From positions 1-6,322 of the forward strand of contig JADGPH010000201.1 in assembly GCA_017882555.1 (NCBI GenBank): a stretch of DNA of 6,322 nucleotides, read 5' to 3'. Made by a program: the position numbers and the translations under genes. Shown one piece after another: positions 6,069 through 6,322 of this stretch. Position 1 is the first letter of the stretch. The number at the start of each line of letters is the position of its first letter. The stretch comes from Thermoleophilia bacterium (lineage in GTDB: Bacteria > Actinomycetota > Thermoleophilia > Miltoncostaeales > Miltoncostaeaceae). The notes beneath the pieces are model-generated. The model did not search any database. It saw only the letters and a program-made list of their open reading frames with translations, and was not told the origin of the DNA.

Positions 6069-6322
6069 CTAGCGCGTCGAGGAATATGGGGCGTCCTCGT
6101 TGGTTGTGAACCGCGTGATCGCAGATTCTACCGAGACGACGGGCAGACGCACCACGATCGTCGTGCCGAAACCTTCACGGGACGTTGCCGCGACCTCACC
6201 GCCAAAGCGCTCGGCGATGTGCTTGACGATCGAGAGGCCGAGTCCGGTTCCCCCAAGACGCTTCGAACGCGATGCATCGGCACGATAGAAGCGCTCGAAG
6301 ATGTGCGGCAAGTGGCGTTCGG
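6069..6322 (-). CDS. Sensor histidine kinase, C-terminal ATP-binding end (partial)
   Basis: The last 83 codons of a histidine kinase; the 5' part lies beyond the right edge of the window. Visible are the F box, in HLPHIFERFYRAD, and the G2 box of the HATPase domain, GGTGLGLSIVKHIAERFGG, followed by the terminal beta strand GFGTTIVVRLP. The wording of these boxes resembles PhoR/ResE-type membrane kinases of two-component systems. The N box, G1 box, the phospho-accepting histidine and any sensor or membrane segments cannot be seen. A TTG at 6311 within the domain is not a real start. The gene ends 85 bp before the aminotransferase on the same strand, so a shared transcript is possible but unproven. 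About 20 residues after the domain are unremarkable. Confidence 0.93.
   Translation of the reverse strand, partial: ERHLPHIFERFYRADASRSKRLGGTGLGLSIVKHIAERFGGEVAATSREGFGTTIVVRLPVVSVESAITRFTTNEDAPYSSTR

Noticed and set aside
5342..6109. Plus-strand open frame of 255 codons opposite the aminotransferase
   Set aside because: Antisense to conserved PLP-enzyme motifs and running through the intergenic gap into the kinase, with no domain or ribosome binding site that I can recognise.
1..6322. Defence system, phage, transposon or CRISPR content
   Set aside because: No repeats with regular spacing, no transposase, integrase, nuclease or toxin motifs. All large genes belong to ordinary enzyme or sensor families.

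Overview
The window is GC-rich and densely coded, and every credible gene lies on the minus strand, so transcription runs from high to low coordinates. Reading frames, GC-rich codon use and the mix of families suggest a high-GC bacterium, most likely an actinobacterium. The zinc-ribbon/PAS protein at 1116-1574 reminds me of proteins from the Thermoleophilia (Solirubrobacterales), but that is from memory and is only a weak guess.

Layout in transcription order. (1) 6322-6069: the C-terminal end of a sensor histidine kinase, cut by the window edge. (2) 5983-1670: a tight four-gene module. It holds a DegT/WbpE-type PLP sugar aminotransferase with a TTG start, a DUF354 GT-B-like protein with a probable GTG start, a membrane-anchored WbpM/PglF/CapD-type nucleotide-sugar 4,6-dehydratase, and a 67-residue Cys/His-rich protein that I do not recognise. 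Each junction is a 4-nt stop/start overlap (GTGA, ATGA, ATGA), which implies one mRNA and translational coupling. (3) 1669-1575: a 95-bp gap with a GC hairpin followed by a TATGAT -10-like box 8 nt before the next ATG, apparently a transcription boundary. (4) 1574-101: a short zinc-ribbon plus PAS protein and an aldo/keto reductase, 25 bp apart and probably co-transcribed. (5) 100-1: non-coding DNA with a run of perfect inverted repeats right after the reductase stop codon.

How the genes fit together: the dehydratase and aminotransferase are the usual enzymes for making an amino-deoxy nucleotide sugar for surface polysaccharide or protein glycosylation. The DUF354 protein, in the middle of this coupled module, is a plausible glycosyltransferase or epimerase-like partner. 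The window has no undecaprenyl-phosphate sugar transferase, flippase, polymerase or acetyltransferase, so the pathway must be completed elsewhere. The zinc-ribbon/PAS and reductase pair looks like a separate unit with a sensory or redox flavour.

I found no mobile element, CRISPR array, tRNA or rRNA, and no clear evidence of a wholly new system. The least explained items are the coupled 67-residue protein, the zinc-ribbon/PAS protein with no output domain, and the mismatch between the apparent subclasses of the aminotransferase and the dehydratase.
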